A DNA stretch of 64,000 nt from assembly GCA_905178155.1 (NCBI GenBank), contig CAJINV010000012.1:1926492-1990491 (forward strand), read 5' to 3'. The position numbers and the translations under genes are program-made. The notes below the pieces were generated by a model. That model saw nothing but the letters and a program-made list of their open reading frames with translations, was not told the DNA's origin and did no database searches. Below are positions 63,800 through 64,000 of the stretch, in pieces; the first letter of the stretch is position 1; each line of letters opens with the position of its first letter. Source of the DNA: Amoebophrya sp. A120. Its lineage: Eukaryota; Sar; Dinophyceae; Syndiniales; Amoebophryaceae.

Positions 63800-64000
63800 T
63801 CAGACGAGGCGGCGTTGCGAAAACAGGATGTCGTAGCTCTTGCCCCAGCCAGCGCTGAATCTGAGATTTGTACGGGTACACAACGCGATGTACCCGGTAC
63901 CAGCGGCCTTGATGTTCTTGCCTGGGAGATGCAGCTAGTCCCGCTTGTTGTCCATCTGGGCTTGCTTGCGTGATGCTGATGCTACCTGGAGCTGTGGCGG

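Overview
The window reads as nuclear DNA of a syndinean dinoflagellate parasite, most likely Amoebophrya (Syndiniales). This is an inference from gene style and intron type; no species marker is present. Fifteen protein-coding loci can be supported and all lie on the minus strand, a one-way gene array typical of dinoflagellates. The only plus-strand coding remnant is a decayed non-LTR retrotransposon endonuclease.

The dominant feature is a set of 62 intron-forming mobile elements (introners) plus one nested copy. Each starts TAT and ends ATA (a few are mutated), carries long terminal inverted repeats (TIRs), and is flanked by a 5-bp target-site duplication (TSD), perfect in 46 of 62 cases. 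They fall into about a dozen TIR families, called A-N here. All 62 assigned insertions lie inside genes and none was found between genes. Removing each element plus one 5-nt TSD copy, together with ordinary GT-AG introns, gives unbroken reading frames in ten genes: 680, 509, 1156, 1088, 229, 387, 282, 436, 607 and 2024 aa. It also rebuilds domains split by elements: an EF-hand loop, a B-box, an RBR RING1, the K+ channel segment between TM1 and the pore, and a histidine phosphatase. Most of the elements show no usable GT-AG at their ends. They therefore look like a second, non-canonical intron class beside TIR-less GT-AG introns.

Layout from left to right: an EF-hand-like protein (464-5275); an EF-hand/TMEM151-like membrane protein (5943-9476); a small hypothetical locus with an MGCG start (10576-11969); a RING/B-box/coiled-coil protein (12407-15882); a LINE endonuclease fragment between 54-57-bp direct repeats (16264-17497); a hypothetical protein (17735-18484); a large low-complexity protein (19015-23015); a PAM2-motif protein (23284-26608); a GC-rich retro-insertion (26767-27768) that sets the C-terminus of an RBR ubiquitin ligase (27737-32838); a Gln/Arg-rich protein (34173-35652); a ten-introner hypothetical protein (38067-41380); an inward-rectifier-like K+ channel (42769-44772); an uninterrupted ATP-grasp enzyme (45607-47841); a histidine phosphatase (48285-49802); a GC-rich island (about 50330-51740); a ZIP metal transporter (52284-54946); and a 2024-aa coiled-coil protein (55785-63799).

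No tRNA, rRNA, CRISPR array or spliced-leader gene was recognised. Splice boundaries come from reading-frame logic, not transcripts.
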